In this document: positions 63,961 through 64,000 of the stretch, in pieces
Position numbering within the stretch: position 1 is the first letter of the stretch
Layout of the letters: every line of letters begins with the position of its first letter
From: Anoplopoma fimbria
Taxonomy: Eukaryota; Chordata; Actinopteri; Perciformes; Anoplopomatidae
Length of the DNA stretch: 64,000 nt
Direction of reading: 5' to 3'
NCBI RefSeq assembly: GCF_027596085.1
Contig: NC_072456.1
Span: forward strand, 19,648,718-19,712,717
Program-made: the position numbers and the translations under genes
The notes under the pieces: model-generated
The model's input: the letters and a program-made list of their open reading frames with translations, nothing else
The model's database searches: none
Told to the model about the DNA's origin: nothing

Positions 63961-64000
63961 GAGATTCTTAGTGAGAGCCAGAATTGAGTGCAAGAGAGAC

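Overview
The window looks like nuclear DNA from a ray-finned fish, most likely a percomorph teleost. Three things point there: one intron-flanked vertebrate exon, dense long (AC)n/(GT)n microsatellites, and interspersed repeats of teleost type (tRNA-derived SINEs, TTAA-flanked MITEs, a pogo-type MITE, fold-back elements). I see no prokaryotic gene, operon, CRISPR array, phage or virus. No species is claimed.

Only one protein-coding segment can be supported. It is a 125-bp internal exon at 17526-17650 on the + strand, with AG/GT splice borders. It encodes 41 complete codons plus two bases of a split glycine codon, and the peptide matches the N-terminal domain of cytosolic carboxypeptidase 6 (AGBL4/CCP6), a tubulin and protein deglutamylase. 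The remaining 17.5 kb upstream and 46.3 kb downstream read as parts of the two flanking AGBL4 introns. Very large introns fit AGBL4, which is a giant gene in mammals. The preceding and following exons were looked for by eye and not found.

Layout. 1-2.8 kb: a 644-bp pogo-type MITE (259-902) that still encodes a 49-aa helix-turn-helix, then plain intron. 2.8-3.4 kb: a 'TCAAGACCAC'-ended non-autonomous transposon. 3.4-14.4 kb: intron with a TTAA-type MITE remnant near 9.25-9.56 kb and two long AC arrays. 14.4-15.8 kb: a retroposon-rich block made of a reverse-oriented LINE-like 3' fragment, a long (TA)n/(TATG)n tract, and a tRNA-derived SINE with a perfect 12-bp target-site duplication. 16.5 kb: a GT array. 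17.5 kb: the AGBL4 exon, followed within 170 bp by a second SINE carrying an L2-type tail. 18.4-29.4 kb: mixed old repeats, a degenerate 'CAAAGAGACA' minisatellite, a short CpG-rich block (about 23 kb), and TCTA and GT/CT microsatellites. 30-37 kb: a large fold-back element (35.2-35.9 kb) and more AC arrays. 37.5-42 kb: repeat-poor DNA, including a possible conserved non-coding element near 39 kb. 42-55 kb: AC arrays, a TTAA-flanked Kolobok-like MITE (49989-50371) and a hairpin-bearing repeat near 54.9 kb. 55-64 kb: mostly single-copy-looking intron with a cluster of TGAATATT motifs near 58 kb and a 120-bp GT array near the end.

There is no set of genes acting together here. The functional content is one AGBL4 exon plus, possibly, intronic regulatory DNA. 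All repeat-family assignments rest on recognition and visible termini, not on a library search.
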